Part shown: piece by piece, positions 1-6,828 of the stretch
How positions within the stretch are numbered: position 1 is the stretch's first letter
How the letters are laid out: every line of letters begins with the position of its first letter
Source: an uncultured Anaerovibrio sp.
GTDB lineage: Bacteria > Bacillota > Negativicutes > Selenomonadales > Selenomonadaceae
DNA length: 7,119 bases
Reading direction: 5' to 3'
Assembly (NCBI GenBank): GCA_902785445.1
Contig: CACZYN010000098.1
Location: 1 to 7,119 of the forward strand
Position numbers and translations under genes: made by a program
Notes under the pieces: generated by a model
The model's input: the letters and a program-made list of their open reading frames with translations, nothing else
The model's database searches: none
Told to the model about the DNA's origin: nothing

Positions 1-17
1 GGCCGGGAGGGAACTGA

Positions 18-1748
18 ATGAAGAATTATAAGCGGTTGCTTATGTATATAAAACCCTATATAAAGCGGCTGGTTTTGGCGGTATTCTGTATTATTATGGC
101 CGCCGGGGCCAATCTGTATTTGCCCTGGATTATTAAAGATATGATCGACAAGGTGCTCATGGATCGGGATATGTATATGCTTAACCTGATTGCTGTGGGC
201 ATACTGGTGGTTATGTTTATTCGGGGAGTCTTTTACTACGGTCAGAGTTACCTGGTATCCTATGTGGGCGAGCGGGTAATTATTGATGTCAGAAGCGTCC
301 TGTTCAGAAAATTTCAGAATATGCCCCTGGCTTATTATGACAAGCAGCAGACGGGTACCGTAATGAGTTACATCACCAATGATGTGGCAGCTATGCAGAA
401 TGCCATTGTAAACAACCTTATTGAAATGGTGACAGAGTCCTCCATTTTGGTAGGTTCTTTGGTAATGATGGTTTATTTGGATTGGCGCTTAAGTCTGTTG
501 ACGTTGATGACAATTCCTTTGGTGGGTTATGCCATGAAGATTTTTGGCCGGAAGCTGAAATCTTCCGGAACCCTTATCCAGGAGCGTATGGCGGATATTA
601 CTTCCATGCTTCAGGAGAGTATTTCGGCTATTCGGGTGGTAAAGTCTTTTGTACGGGAAGCCTATGAAATAAAGCGTTTTGAAGAGCAGAATGTACTGAA
701 CTTCCAGGCAGCCATGAAAAACGTTAAGCTCATGAGCCTACTTACCCCAACGGTGGAGTTTTTGGCGGCGGTAGCTGTAACCTTTATCGTTTGGTTTGGC
801 GGCTACGAGGTGGTAAACGAGACCATTACCGCCGGTGAGCTGGTGGCCTTTTTAACCTATGCAGTCAACTTGGCCAATCCGGTAAAAAGACTTAGTCGGG
901 TGTATGGTGCCATCCAGAAGGCGATGGCAGCTGCTGACCGGGTTTTCGATGTAATGGATATGGATGAAAAAATTAAGGATTTGCCTGATGCCAAGGTGTT
1001 GCCGAATATAGAAGGTCGGGTGGTCTTTGATGACGTGACCTTTTCCTATAAGGAGGGACAGCCTGCCTTGTCCCATGTAAGTCTCACTGCGGAGCCAGGA
1101 CAGATGATTGCCTTGGTAGGGCCAAGTGGCAGCGGTAAGTCGACTATAGCTAATCTTATACCTAGATTCTATGATATCGATGAAGGAACAATCTCCATTG
1201 ATGGGTATGATGTAAGGGAAGTAACCACCAATTCACTGCGGGAACAGATAGGTCTGGTTCCTCAGGAAACCATGCTCTTTAGCACCACGGTTATGGAAAA
1301 TATTCGGTATGGACGATTGGACGCCACTGATGAAGAAATCATTGAGGCATCTAAGGCGGCTAATGCGGATGAGTTTATCCGGGAGTTACCGGATGGTTAT
1401 GAAACCAAAATCGGTGAGCGAGGTTTGAACCTGTCCGGCGGTCAGCGCCAGCGTTTGGCTATTGCCCGGGCAATTCTGAAGAATCCTCGGGTACTGATTT
1501 TGGATGAGGCTACCTCGGCACTGGATACTGAAAGCGAGAAGATTGTGCAGGATGCGCTGGATAAGCTTATGGAGGGGCGGACATCCTTTGTTATTGCCCA
1601 TCGCTTATCCACGATTTTTAAGGCTAATCAGATTTTTGTAGTGGAGAATGGCCATGTGATTGAACATGGTACCCATGAGGAGCTGTTGGCACTGAATGGC
1701 TTGTACAGCAACCTCTACAATATACAGTTCCGCAACAGCAACCCATAA
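18..1748 (+). CDS. msbA: MsbA-type lipid A / LPS flippase (ABC exporter, fused TMD-NBD)
   Basis: Predicted inner-membrane ABC half-transporter that would act as a homodimer and flip lipid A-core from the inner to the outer leaflet using ATP. The 576 residues match the usual MsbA length (E. coli about 582). About six hydrophobic segments lie near residues 15-35, 55-75, 135-155, 158-175, 240-262 and 272-290. The nucleotide-binding domain follows with all motifs intact: Walker A GPSGSGKST at 368-376 (Lys374), Q-loop Gln416, signature LSGGQRQR from 472, Walker B with Asp496-Glu497, and H-loop His528. The ATG at 18 has GGGAGG at 5-10, seven bases upstream. Membership of this ABC exporter family is certain. 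The substrate is inferred mainly from the lipid A and Kdo genes directly downstream, since multidrug exporters of the family look alike. The waaA-lpxK start follows 18 bases after the stop. Confidence 0.9.
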   Translation: MKNYKRLLMYIKPYIKRLVLAVFCIIMAAGANLYLPWIIKDMIDKVLMDRDMYMLNLIAVGILVVMFIRGVFYYGQSYLVSYVGERVIIDVRSVLFRKFQNMPLAYYDKQQTGTVMSYITNDVAAMQNAIVNNLIEMVTESSILVGSLVMMVYLDWRLSLLTLMTIPLVGYAMKIFGRKLKSSGTLIQERMADITSMLQESISAIRVVKSFVREAYEIKRFEEQNVLNFQAAMKNVKLMSLLTPTVEFLAAVAVTFIVWFGGYEVVNETITAGELVAFLTYAVNLANPVKRLSRVYGAIQKAMAAADRVFDVMDMDEKIKDLPDAKVLPNIEGRVVFDDVTFSYKEGQPALSHVSLTAEPGQMIALVGPSGSGKSTIANLIPRFYDIDEGTISIDGYDVREVTTNSLREQIGLVPQETMLFSTTVMENIRYGRLDATDEEIIEASKAANADEFIRELPDGYETKIGERGLNLSGGQRQRLAIARAILKNPRVLILDEATSALDTESEKIVQDALDKLMEGRTSFVIAHRLSTIFKANQIFVVENGHVIEHGTHEELLALNGLYSNLYNIQFRNSNP

Positions 1749-1766
1749 GTTAGGAGAACATATTAC

Positions 1767-4256
1767 ATGTTGCATTTAGTGTACAATGTCGCAACAATAT
1801 TGGCGGTTATATTATTTATTCCAGTATTTTGCGTAAGGGCAATCCGGGAAAAGGGATTTGTCCAGCGGATTAAACAGCAGCTCGGCTTTTTGCCGAAGCA
1901 CGCCTTGGATAAGGTGGTCCGCAAAAATTGCATATGGGTTCATGCGGCGTCAGTTGGTGAAATCGTAGCTGCCAGTCCTTTGATAACGGAGTTTCACAAG
2001 AAATTCCCACAAAGCCCGATTTTAGTATCGGTATTTACCAGCAGTGGCTATGAAATGGCTAATCGCATTATTAAGGATGCGGACAGCATAATTCATTTTC
2101 CCTTTGATTTACCGTGGCTGTCTTCCAGCCTGTTATACAGGGTTCGTCCCCGGGTATTTATGCCGGTGGAAACCGAGCTGTGGCCAAATTTTCTTCGGGC
2201 CTGCAAAAAGCTGGATATTCCGGTTTTGATGGTTAATGGCCGTATAAGTGATAAAAGTGTTAAACGTTATCGCTATATGTTTGGCCTGTGGGAGGAAATG
2301 CTCAGCACTATTAAGGTATTTGCCATGCAGTCCAATGTGGATGCCGAGAATATCCTTAAATTGGGGGCTGATCCGGATTTAGTTACCGTTACCGGCAACA
2401 CCAAGTTCGATCAGACCTATACCAATGTCAGCCAGGAGGAAAAGCACAATCTTCTGCTGGAGTTGGGACTGGGTGACAATCAGGGCGTGTTTTTGGCGGG
2501 CTCAACCCATAAGGGTGAGGAAGAGCATGTGTTGAAGGCATATAATGAAATTAAGCAAATTTTCCCAGCAGCCAAACTGGTAATTGCACCGCGGTCTACC
2601 CTTAGAACCAATGCTATCCTGGATTTGTGTGATCAATATTGCTTTAAGGCGATTACCCGTACGCAGCTGCAGGAGAGCTATTCAACAGGCCATGATGTGG
2701 TTGTTCTGAATACCATTGGTGAGTTGGGCAAAATGTACAGCGTGGGGGATGTAATTTTTGTAGGCGGCAGCCTTATTCCACATGGTGGACATAATATTTT
2801 GGAACCGGCTGCCCATGGCAAGGCTATTATAGTTGGACAGAATATGTTCAATTTCAAGGATACTCACGTATTGTTCAAGAACCGTGATGCAGTAATTACC
2901 GTTAATAATGGTGAGGAACTGTGCCGGGAAGCTGTGAAGTTGTTCCAAAATGACGAAGAACGGCATCGTATGGAGGCAGAGACCCTGGCCATTTGTGCTG
3001 AAAATCGTGGGGCTGCTGAGAGAACCGGAATTATCCTCAATGATTTGCTGGTGAAGGTTGAACAGAACAAGGTAAAGGCTACTGATAAACTGGAAAACTT
3101 TCAGACATATTTCATGCAAATTGTTCACAATAAAGAACCACAAGGCTTCCTTACACGTTGTGTGGTTATGACATTGTATCTTTTATCCCACGTTTACAGC
3201 GTTTTGGTTAACCTAAAGCTGGATATGTATAAATTTGGCATTGCCAAAACCACCAAGTTGGATTGCTTTGTTATCAGTTTGGGAAATATTACCGTGGGTG
3301 GTACAGGTAAGACTCCTACAGCGCAACGTTTGGCCAAATATATCAGAGATATGGGCTATCGGGTAGTTATCTTAAAGCGGGGCTATCGGGCCAAATGGCA
3401 GGGTGAGGTTGGCCTGGTATCAGATGGAAAGCATATTTACATGGAAGCCGATCAGGCCGGTGATGAGGCCTATATGTTGGCCAAGCATTTACCGGATGTG
3501 CCAGTGCTTATAGGTGCTGATCGCTCTAAAACCGGTCAGTATGCTGTAGAGCATTTCGGGGCGGAAGTGGCTATTCTTGATGATGGATTCCAGCACTGGA
3601 AACTGGCCAGAGATGTGGATGTGGTGCTTATCGACTCGGTTAATCTGTTTGGTAATGGTTATGTACTGCCGCGAGGAACCTTGCGTGAGCCGATTACTCA
3701 TCTGGAGCGCGCTGATGTGTGCCTTATGACCAAGGTTGACCAGGGGTTGCCGGGCTTTAATAAATACATTCGTGACCAGATTGCCAAATATGGTAGTAAG
3801 CCTATTGTATTGGAAAGTGTCCATCACCCTCAGTCCTGTATTGAACTGTGTGATTGGAAGCGTAATATTGCCGATGAGGGTATGCCTATATCTACCATTA
3901 AGGGCAAGCGGGTAGTGGCTTTATCCGCTATTGGTAATCCGGCCTCCTTTGAGCAGACAGTTTGCAGCACCGGAGCGGAGATAATCGAGAGTTTCCGTTT
4001 CCCAGATCACCATGAGTACACTCAGGAAGAAATGGTTGATGCCATGGAGCAGGCGGTTCGCCAAGGAGCCGAGGCAATTGTTACCACAGAAAAGGATGCG
4101 GTAAAACTGCCAATGGAATTTTTGGCAGCAGTACCGGAAGAAAAAGCCATTCCAGTATATATCCTTACAGTTGAAGTGGTACTGCAGAATGGTAAGGATG
4201 AATTTGAAGCACTGCTCCGGGAAAAGCTTGAGGAGCACAGAAAAAAGAAAGGCTGA
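1767..4256 (+). CDS. waaA-lpxK: Fused Kdo transferase (WaaA/KdtA) - lipid A 4'-kinase (LpxK)
   Basis: One 829-residue frame holds two complete enzymes. Residues 1 to about 428 are WaaA, which transfers Kdo from CMP-Kdo to lipid IVA at the inner face of the inner membrane. It has an N-terminal membrane anchor (4-22), WVHAASVGE with the expected catalytic base Glu65, ETELWPN at 135-141, GNTKFD at 210-215, GSTHKGEE at 245-252 and GGHNILEPAAHG at 340-351. Residues from about 459 are LpxK, the ATP-dependent 4'-kinase that makes lipid IVA. It has a hydrophobic membrane-associating helix (462-483), P-loop GNITVGGTGKTP at 506-517, AGDE with Asp566, DDGFQH at 605-610, FPDHHEYT at 745-752 and TTEKDAVKLP at 773-782. 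A polar Lys/Glu/Asn-rich linker lies near 429-458. The ATG at 1767 has AGGAG at 1752-1756. I see no Shine-Dalgarno site before Met450 or Met468 that would let LpxK be made separately. Whether the WaaA half adds one or two Kdo cannot be told from sequence. Confidence 0.94.
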   Translation: MLHLVYNVATILAVILFIPVFCVRAIREKGFVQRIKQQLGFLPKHALDKVVRKNCIWVHAASVGEIVAASPLITEFHKKFPQSPILVSVFTSSGYEMANRIIKDADSIIHFPFDLPWLSSSLLYRVRPRVFMPVETELWPNFLRACKKLDIPVLMVNGRISDKSVKRYRYMFGLWEEMLSTIKVFAMQSNVDAENILKLGADPDLVTVTGNTKFDQTYTNVSQEEKHNLLLELGLGDNQGVFLAGSTHKGEEEHVLKAYNEIKQIFPAAKLVIAPRSTLRTNAILDLCDQYCFKAITRTQLQESYSTGHDVVVLNTIGELGKMYSVGDVIFVGGSLIPHGGHNILEPAAHGKAIIVGQNMFNFKDTHVLFKNRDAVITVNNGEELCREAVKLFQNDEERHRMEAETLAICAENRGAAERTGIILNDLLVKVEQNKVKATDKLENFQTYFMQIVHNKEPQGFLTRCVVMTLYLLSHVYSVLVNLKLDMYKFGIAKTTKLDCFVISLGNITVGGTGKTPTAQRLAKYIRDMGYRVVILKRGYRAKWQGEVGLVSDGKHIYMEADQAGDEAYMLAKHLPDVPVLIGADRSKTGQYAVEHFGAEVAILDDGFQHWKLARDVDVVLIDSVNLFGNGYVLPRGTLREPITHLERADVCLMTKVDQGLPGFNKYIRDQIAKYGSKPIVLESVHHPQSCIELCDWKRNIADEGMPISTIKGKRVVALSAIGNPASFEQTVCSTGAEIIESFRFPDHHEYTQEEMVDAMEQAVRQGAEAIVTTEKDAVKLPMEFLAAVPEEKAIPVYILTVEVVLQNGKDEFEALLREKLEEHRKKKG

Positions 4257-4261
4257 TTGCA

Positions 4262-5008
4262 ATGAATACTCTTTGTGTAATTCCGGCGCGATATGCTTCT
4301 ACCCGGCTCCCGGGCAAGCCTTTAGCCGATATTGCCGGTAAGCCAATGATATCTCGGGTCTATGATCAGGCCTCCAAGGCCAAACGCCTTACTGGTGTAA
4401 TTGCGGCAGTGGATGATGAGCGGGTTTATGAGGCAGTGGTAAAAAATGGCGGTGTGGCCATGATGACTGCCAAGGATCACCCTACCGGTACGGACCGCTT
4501 GGCTGAGGTGGCGACTGCTCATCCGGAGGCCGAGCTTATAATTAATGTTCAGGGTGACGAGCCGATGATTGAACCGGAGCTTATTGATGAATTGGCAGCT
4601 GCCTTTGACGATGATCCGGATTTGCAGATGGCAACGGTAATGTCCCCTATGGATAACCAGGAAGATATTGATAACCCCAATAATGTAAAGGTGGTTACTG
4701 ATAAACGGGGTTATGCCCTATACTTTTCTCGGTCACCACTGCCATATTTTCGGGAAAAAACTGGTATGACGGTGTATAAGCATATTGGAATTTATGCCTA
4801 TAAACGGGATTTTTTACTGAATTATGCCAAGATGGCCCCGACGGAATTGGAGCAGACTGAGTCGTTGGAACAGCTGCGGGCCTTGGAAAATGGTTATAAG
4901 ATTAAGGTTATAAAGACTGATTTTCATTTCGTGGGAGTAGATACTCCAGCAGATTTGGAAGCAGTCAACATAGCATATAAAAAGCTTTTAAATGGGCATA
5001 AAGCCTAG
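4262..5008 (+). CDS. kdsB: CMP-Kdo synthetase (3-deoxy-manno-octulosonate cytidylyltransferase)
   Basis: Cytoplasmic enzyme that activates Kdo with CTP to give CMP-Kdo and pyrophosphate; CMP-Kdo is the donor used by the WaaA half of the preceding protein. The 248 residues equal the E. coli KdsB length. The family's N-terminal nucleotide-binding signature IPARYASTRLPGKPL is at 7-21. NVQGDEP at 95-101 carries the expected metal ligand Asp99, and the second acidic ligand is expected at Asp227 in GVDTPADL. KHIGIYAY (173-180) and SLEQLR (201-206) are also typical. The gene starts five bases after the waaA-lpxK stop. Its likely ribosome site, GAAAGG at 4247-4252, lies inside the end of that gene, which suggests translational coupling. 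No truncation or missing motif is seen. Confidence 0.96.
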   Translation: MNTLCVIPARYASTRLPGKPLADIAGKPMISRVYDQASKAKRLTGVIAAVDDERVYEAVVKNGGVAMMTAKDHPTGTDRLAEVATAHPEAELIINVQGDEPMIEPELIDELAAAFDDDPDLQMATVMSPMDNQEDIDNPNNVKVVTDKRGYALYFSRSPLPYFREKTGMTVYKHIGIYAYKRDFLLNYAKMAPTELEQTESLEQLRALENGYKIKVIKTDFHFVGVDTPADLEAVNIAYKKLLNGHKA

Positions 5009-5017
5009 GAAGGATGG
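5007..5017 (+). promoter_or_regulatory. Ribosome binding site deciding the kdsA start
   Basis: The purine run AGGAAGG (5007-5013) overlaps the kdsB stop and runs straight into an ATG at 5014, leaving no spacer for that codon. The next in-frame ATG at 5026 lies 12 bases beyond this run, or 8 bases beyond the overlapping AAGGATGG (5010-5017). Spacing therefore favours 5026 as the start. Confidence 0.7.
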
Positions 5018-5025
5018 TAAGCATT

Positions 5026-5859
5026 ATGAATACTGTTCAGGTGGGGAATTTTGAAATTGGTAATGGCAAACCATTAGCGCTGTTGGCTGGTCCTTGCGTT
5101 TTGGAAGGGCTGGACCGGTGTCTGATGATTGGCCGTACTATTAAGGAAATTACTGGCAGATTGGGTATACCTTATGTATTTAAGGCATCTTTTGATAAGG
5201 CAAATCGTTCTTCCTTTAATGGCTTTCGGGGACCAGGCCTAAAGAAAGGCTTGGAAATGCTGCAGACCATCAAGGATGAGTTACAGGTTCCTATTGTGAC
5301 TGATGTTCACACCGAGGAGCAGGTTAAGCCAGTGGCCAAGGTGGCAGACATTATCCAGATACCTGCTTTCCTTTGCCGTCAAACGGACCTTTTGTATGCA
5401 GCAGCCAAAAGTGGTGCTGTAGTAAATGTAAAGAAGGGGCAGTTCATGGCACCTGGTGATATGCGTAATGTGGTGGATAAACTCCACGAAGGTGGCTGTT
5501 CCCAGATAATGCTTACGGAACGGGGAGCAACCTTTGGCTACAATAATTTGGTGGTGGATATGCGTGCGTTTCCTATAATGCGTTCCTTTGGTTATCCAGT
5601 GGTATTCGATGGAACTCATAGTGTACAGCTGCCGGGTGGAGCCGGTACTTGTTCGGCTGGTAATCGGGAATATGTGCCGCACCTGGTACGGGCTGCGGTT
5701 GGCGCTGGTGTAGATGCCCTCTTCATGGAGGTTCACGATAATCCAGAGGAAGCTCTTTGTGATGGCCCGAATATGGTTTATTTGGATAAGTTGGAGGACC
5801 TGTTGAAGAGTGCCATTGCTATTCATGATATTGTGAGAAAACAAAGGGAGTCAGATTGA
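5026..5859 (+). CDS. kdsA: Kdo 8-phosphate synthase, metal-dependent type
   Basis: Cytoplasmic (beta/alpha)8-barrel aldolase that condenses arabinose 5-phosphate with phosphoenolpyruvate to Kdo 8-phosphate. The 277 residues compare with 284 in E. coli. Family motifs are LAGPCVLE at 20-27, FKASFDKANRSS at 52-63, TDVH at 92-95, IPAFLCRQTDL at 112-122, NVKKGQF at 134-140, FGYNNLVVDM at 170-179 and CDGPN at 245-249. E. coli has Asn where this protein has Cys24, so it belongs to the metal-dependent class. Its expected ligands Cys24, His198, Glu235 and Asp246 keep the spacing of the Aquifex ligands Cys11, His185, Glu222 and Asp233. I chose the ATG at 5026 over the one at 5014 because only 5026 is properly spaced from a Shine-Dalgarno site. 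The other start would add only the residues MVSI. The stop shares one base with the kdsD start. Confidence 0.95.
   Translation: MNTVQVGNFEIGNGKPLALLAGPCVLEGLDRCLMIGRTIKEITGRLGIPYVFKASFDKANRSSFNGFRGPGLKKGLEMLQTIKDELQVPIVTDVHTEEQVKPVAKVADIIQIPAFLCRQTDLLYAAAKSGAVVNVKKGQFMAPGDMRNVVDKLHEGGCSQIMLTERGATFGYNNLVVDMRAFPIMRSFGYPVVFDGTHSVQLPGGAGTCSAGNREYVPHLVRAAVGAGVDALFMEVHDNPEEALCDGPNMVYLDKLEDLLKSAIAIHDIVRKQRESD
5844..5850 (+). promoter_or_regulatory. Ribosome binding site deciding the kdsD start
   Basis: AAGGGAG sits inside the last codons of kdsA, eight bases before the ATG at 5859 and five before an in-frame TTG at 5856. Both codon identity and spacing favour the ATG. Its first base is the last base of the kdsA stop (TGATG), an arrangement typical of translational coupling. 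Confidence 0.75.
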
Positions 5860-6827
5860 TGATAAAGGATTCGGCAATTGAGACTCTGCGTATTGAAGCA
5901 GAATCTGTTACCAAGCTGATTGATCATATTGATGATGAATTTGAAAGAGTTGTTCAGTGTATTTTGGACTGTCGGGCCCGGGTAATTATTACTGGTATGG
6001 GTAAGTCCGGCCATGTGGGACGCAAAATTGCAGCTAGTTTGGCCAGCACTGGAACCCCAGCCTTTTTCATGCATCCGGCGGAGGCTTTCCACGGAGATTT
6101 GGGTATGGTTACTGCTGATGATGTGGTTATTGCCATATCCAACAGTGGAGAAAGCGCAGAAGTGGTGAATATTTTGCCGGTAATAAAGCGTATTGGGGCT
6201 AAAATAGTTGCCATGTCCGGTCGCCGAGAATCCTCTCTGGGAAGAAATGCAGATTTTTTTGTGGATGTTAGCGTAGAACGGGAGGCCTGTCCATTGGGAT
6301 TGGCGCCTACAGCCAGCACTACGGCCACACTGGCCATGGGCGATGCTATTACGGTGGCCTTGCTGGAAGCCCGCAATTTTACCAAACAGGACTTTGCCTT
6401 ATTTCATCCAGGTGGTTCTCTGGGACGCAAGCTTCTCCTTACGGTAGAAAATGTTATGCATAGTGGTGAGGACAATCCGATTATTCACTATAGTGCTACA
6501 GCTAAGGAAGCTCTGTTCATGATGACGGACAAGGGCTTAGGTGCTACCTCGGTAGTTGATGACCAGGGGAAATTCATGGGGCTGGTTACCGATGGAGATA
6601 TTCGCCGGGGACTGGCTAAGGGCAGTCAATTTCTGGACGAGTCTGTGGATAAATTAATGACCCGAAATCCGCTTACCATTGCTAAGGAACAGCTGGCGGC
6701 ATCTGCCCTCAGTATTATGGAAAAGCACAAGCCAAGACCAATTACTGTACTGCCAGTAGTGGATGCTGATAATAAACCGGTGGGCATCGTTCATCTGACG
6801 GACTTGCTGCGGCAGGGAGTTGTATAA
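5859..6827 (+). CDS. kdsD: D-arabinose 5-phosphate isomerase (SIS + two CBS domains)
   Basis: Cytoplasmic isomerase converting ribulose 5-phosphate to arabinose 5-phosphate, the first committed step towards Kdo. The 322 residues compare with 328 in E. coli KdsD. A SIS sugar-isomerase domain covers about 30-180 with GMGKSGHVGRK (46-56), HGDLG (78-82), SNSGES (94-99), EACPLGLAPT (142-151) and FHPGGSLGR (182-190). Lys49, Glu101, Glu142 and His183 align at a constant offset of ten with E. coli Lys59, Glu111, Glu152 and His193, so the active site looks intact. Two CBS domains follow (about 197-258 and 263-322; DGDIRRG at 245-251), a place where ligands may regulate activity. KpsF and GutQ are isoenzymes with the same layout; the kds neighbours support the KdsD role. 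The frame could open one codon earlier at a TTG (5856), which I reject in favour of the ATG. Confidence 0.95.
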   Translation: MIKDSAIETLRIEAESVTKLIDHIDDEFERVVQCILDCRARVIITGMGKSGHVGRKIAASLASTGTPAFFMHPAEAFHGDLGMVTADDVVIAISNSGESAEVVNILPVIKRIGAKIVAMSGRRESSLGRNADFFVDVSVEREACPLGLAPTASTTATLAMGDAITVALLEARNFTKQDFALFHPGGSLGRKLLLTVENVMHSGEDNPIIHYSATAKEALFMMTDKGLGATSVVDDQGKFMGLVTDGDIRRGLAKGSQFLDESVDKLMTRNPLTIAKEQLAASALSIMEKHKPRPITVLPVVDADNKPVGIVHLTDLLRQGVV

Positions 6828-6828
6828 T

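Noticed and set aside
1..31. Tail of an upstream gene overlapping the msbA start
   Set aside because: All three forward frames of the first bases reach a stop nearby (TGA at 15-17, TGA at 19-21 in an ATGA overlap, TAA at 29-31). Any could end an upstream gene such as lpxB, but too few codons are visible to choose a frame or name a product.
3051..3140. waaA and lpxK as two genes joined by a sequencing error
   Set aside because: The frame is open across the junction, with a plausible linker and no leftover start, ribosome site or overlapping stop of the kind seen between the other genes here. One missing base would normally leave a frame change, and none is visible.
2682..3143. 153-codon open frame on the minus strand opposite the C-terminal part of WaaA
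   Set aside because: Shadow of the waaA-lpxK coding frame. The translation resembles no family I know, and no ribosome site or independent context supports it.
4241..4261. Possible regulatory A-rich element between waaA-lpxK and kdsB
   Set aside because: The A-rich run encodes the Lys-rich C-terminus of LpxK and includes the kdsB ribosome site; no hairpin or promoter pair accompanies it.
5281..5844. 187-codon open frame on the minus strand opposite kdsA
   Set aside because: It lies wholly inside a well-conserved gene, has no recognisable domain and reads as low-information antisense. It is explained by codon use of kdsA rather than by a real protein.
5954..6385. 143-codon open frame on the minus strand opposite the SIS domain of kdsD
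   Set aside because: Repetitive Ala/Ser/Thr-rich translation typical of the reverse complement of a coding sequence; kdsD motifs on the + strand account for this region.
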